The notes beneath the pieces were generated by a model. The model searched no databases. It was not told the origin of the DNA and saw only the letters and a list, made by a program, of their open reading frames with translations. Position numbers and translations under genes: made by a program. Of a stretch of 6,235 nucleotides of DNA, positions 6,199 through 6,235 are shown piece by piece (the stretch's first letter is position 1; each line of letters starts with the position of its first letter). This stretch comes from an uncultured Lachnoclostridium sp. (lineage in GTDB: Bacteria > Bacillota > Clostridia > Lachnospirales > Lachnospiraceae): assembly GCA_958425285.1 (NCBI GenBank), contig CATZVV010000117.1, positions 1-6,235 of the forward strand. Direction: 5' to 3'.

Positions 6199-6235
6199 TA
6201 GTAAAAAATATATTCACTGTACTTTGTGAGCAAGC

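Larger units (their letters stand above)
6088..6235. repeat. Palindrome-rich non-coding tail after trpA
   Basis: No credible gene lies here. I see four inverted repeats in a row: 6091-6102 (GCGG, loop TATG, CCGC), 6125-6149 (9-bp stem TGCATGCAT, 7-base loop), 6148-6182 (14-bp stem) and 6183-6198 (TAGGGC, loop ATAC, GCCCTA). The tetramer ATGC occurs eight times between 6089 and 6148. CCATGCATGCATGG (6122-6135) is itself a perfect palindrome, and GCCATGC is directly repeated at 6103 and 6121. The rest (6199-6235) is AT-rich, with a run of six A at 6203-6208. The texture differs sharply from the coding DNA and resembles a dispersed palindromic element (REP-like or MITE-derived). That identity is inference; whether it is repeated elsewhere in the genome cannot be seen here. 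Confidence 0.6.

Noticed and set aside
6011..6217. Minus-strand 68-codon frame over the trpA end and the tail
   Set aside because: It is antisense to trpA and then runs through hairpins. No ribosome site or domain was recognised, and its openness follows from the repeat composition.
6199..6235. A promoter for a downstream gene in the last bases
   Set aside because: The segment is AT-rich, but I found no convincing pair of -35 and -10 boxes with proper spacing.

Overview
This window is almost wholly a tryptophan biosynthesis operon on the + strand, in the order trpE-trpG-trpD-trpC-trpF-trpB-trpA. It starts inside trpE and ends about 150 bases past the trpA stop. AT-rich DNA, Shine-Dalgarno sites before the internal genes, separate (unfused) trpG, trpD, trpC and trpF, and the style of the proteins suggest a low-GC Firmicute of class Clostridia, plausibly Lachnospiraceae. 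The family-level guess is an inference from remembered protein motifs, not from a search.

Layout: 1-1118 3' part of trpE (its N-terminal portion is off the left edge); 1115-1684 trpG; 1701-2714 trpD; 2738-3523 trpC; 3520-4194 trpF; 4140-5324 trpB; 5317-6087 trpA; 6088-6235 a non-coding tail packed with inverted repeats. Neighbouring genes overlap or lie no more than 23 bases apart. E/G and C/F share ATGA overlaps, B/A overlaps by 8 bases, and F/B overlaps by an unusual 55 bases because trpF has no stop at its expected end.

Together the genes encode every step from chorismate to tryptophan. TrpE and TrpG make anthranilate using ammonia from glutamine, TrpD adds phosphoribose, TrpF isomerises, TrpC closes the indole ring, and TrpA and TrpB form tryptophan synthase. 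Any leader, T-box, attenuator or promoter would lie upstream of the window and cannot be seen.

I see no novel multi-gene system here. The points worth a second look are the trpF/trpB overlap, the altered TrpA loop where the usual catalytic Asp is Glu, and the palindrome-rich tail. That tail has a perfect 14-bp hairpin without a U-tract, a hexamer repeated four times in alternating orientation, and a hairpin loop complementary to sequence just downstream.
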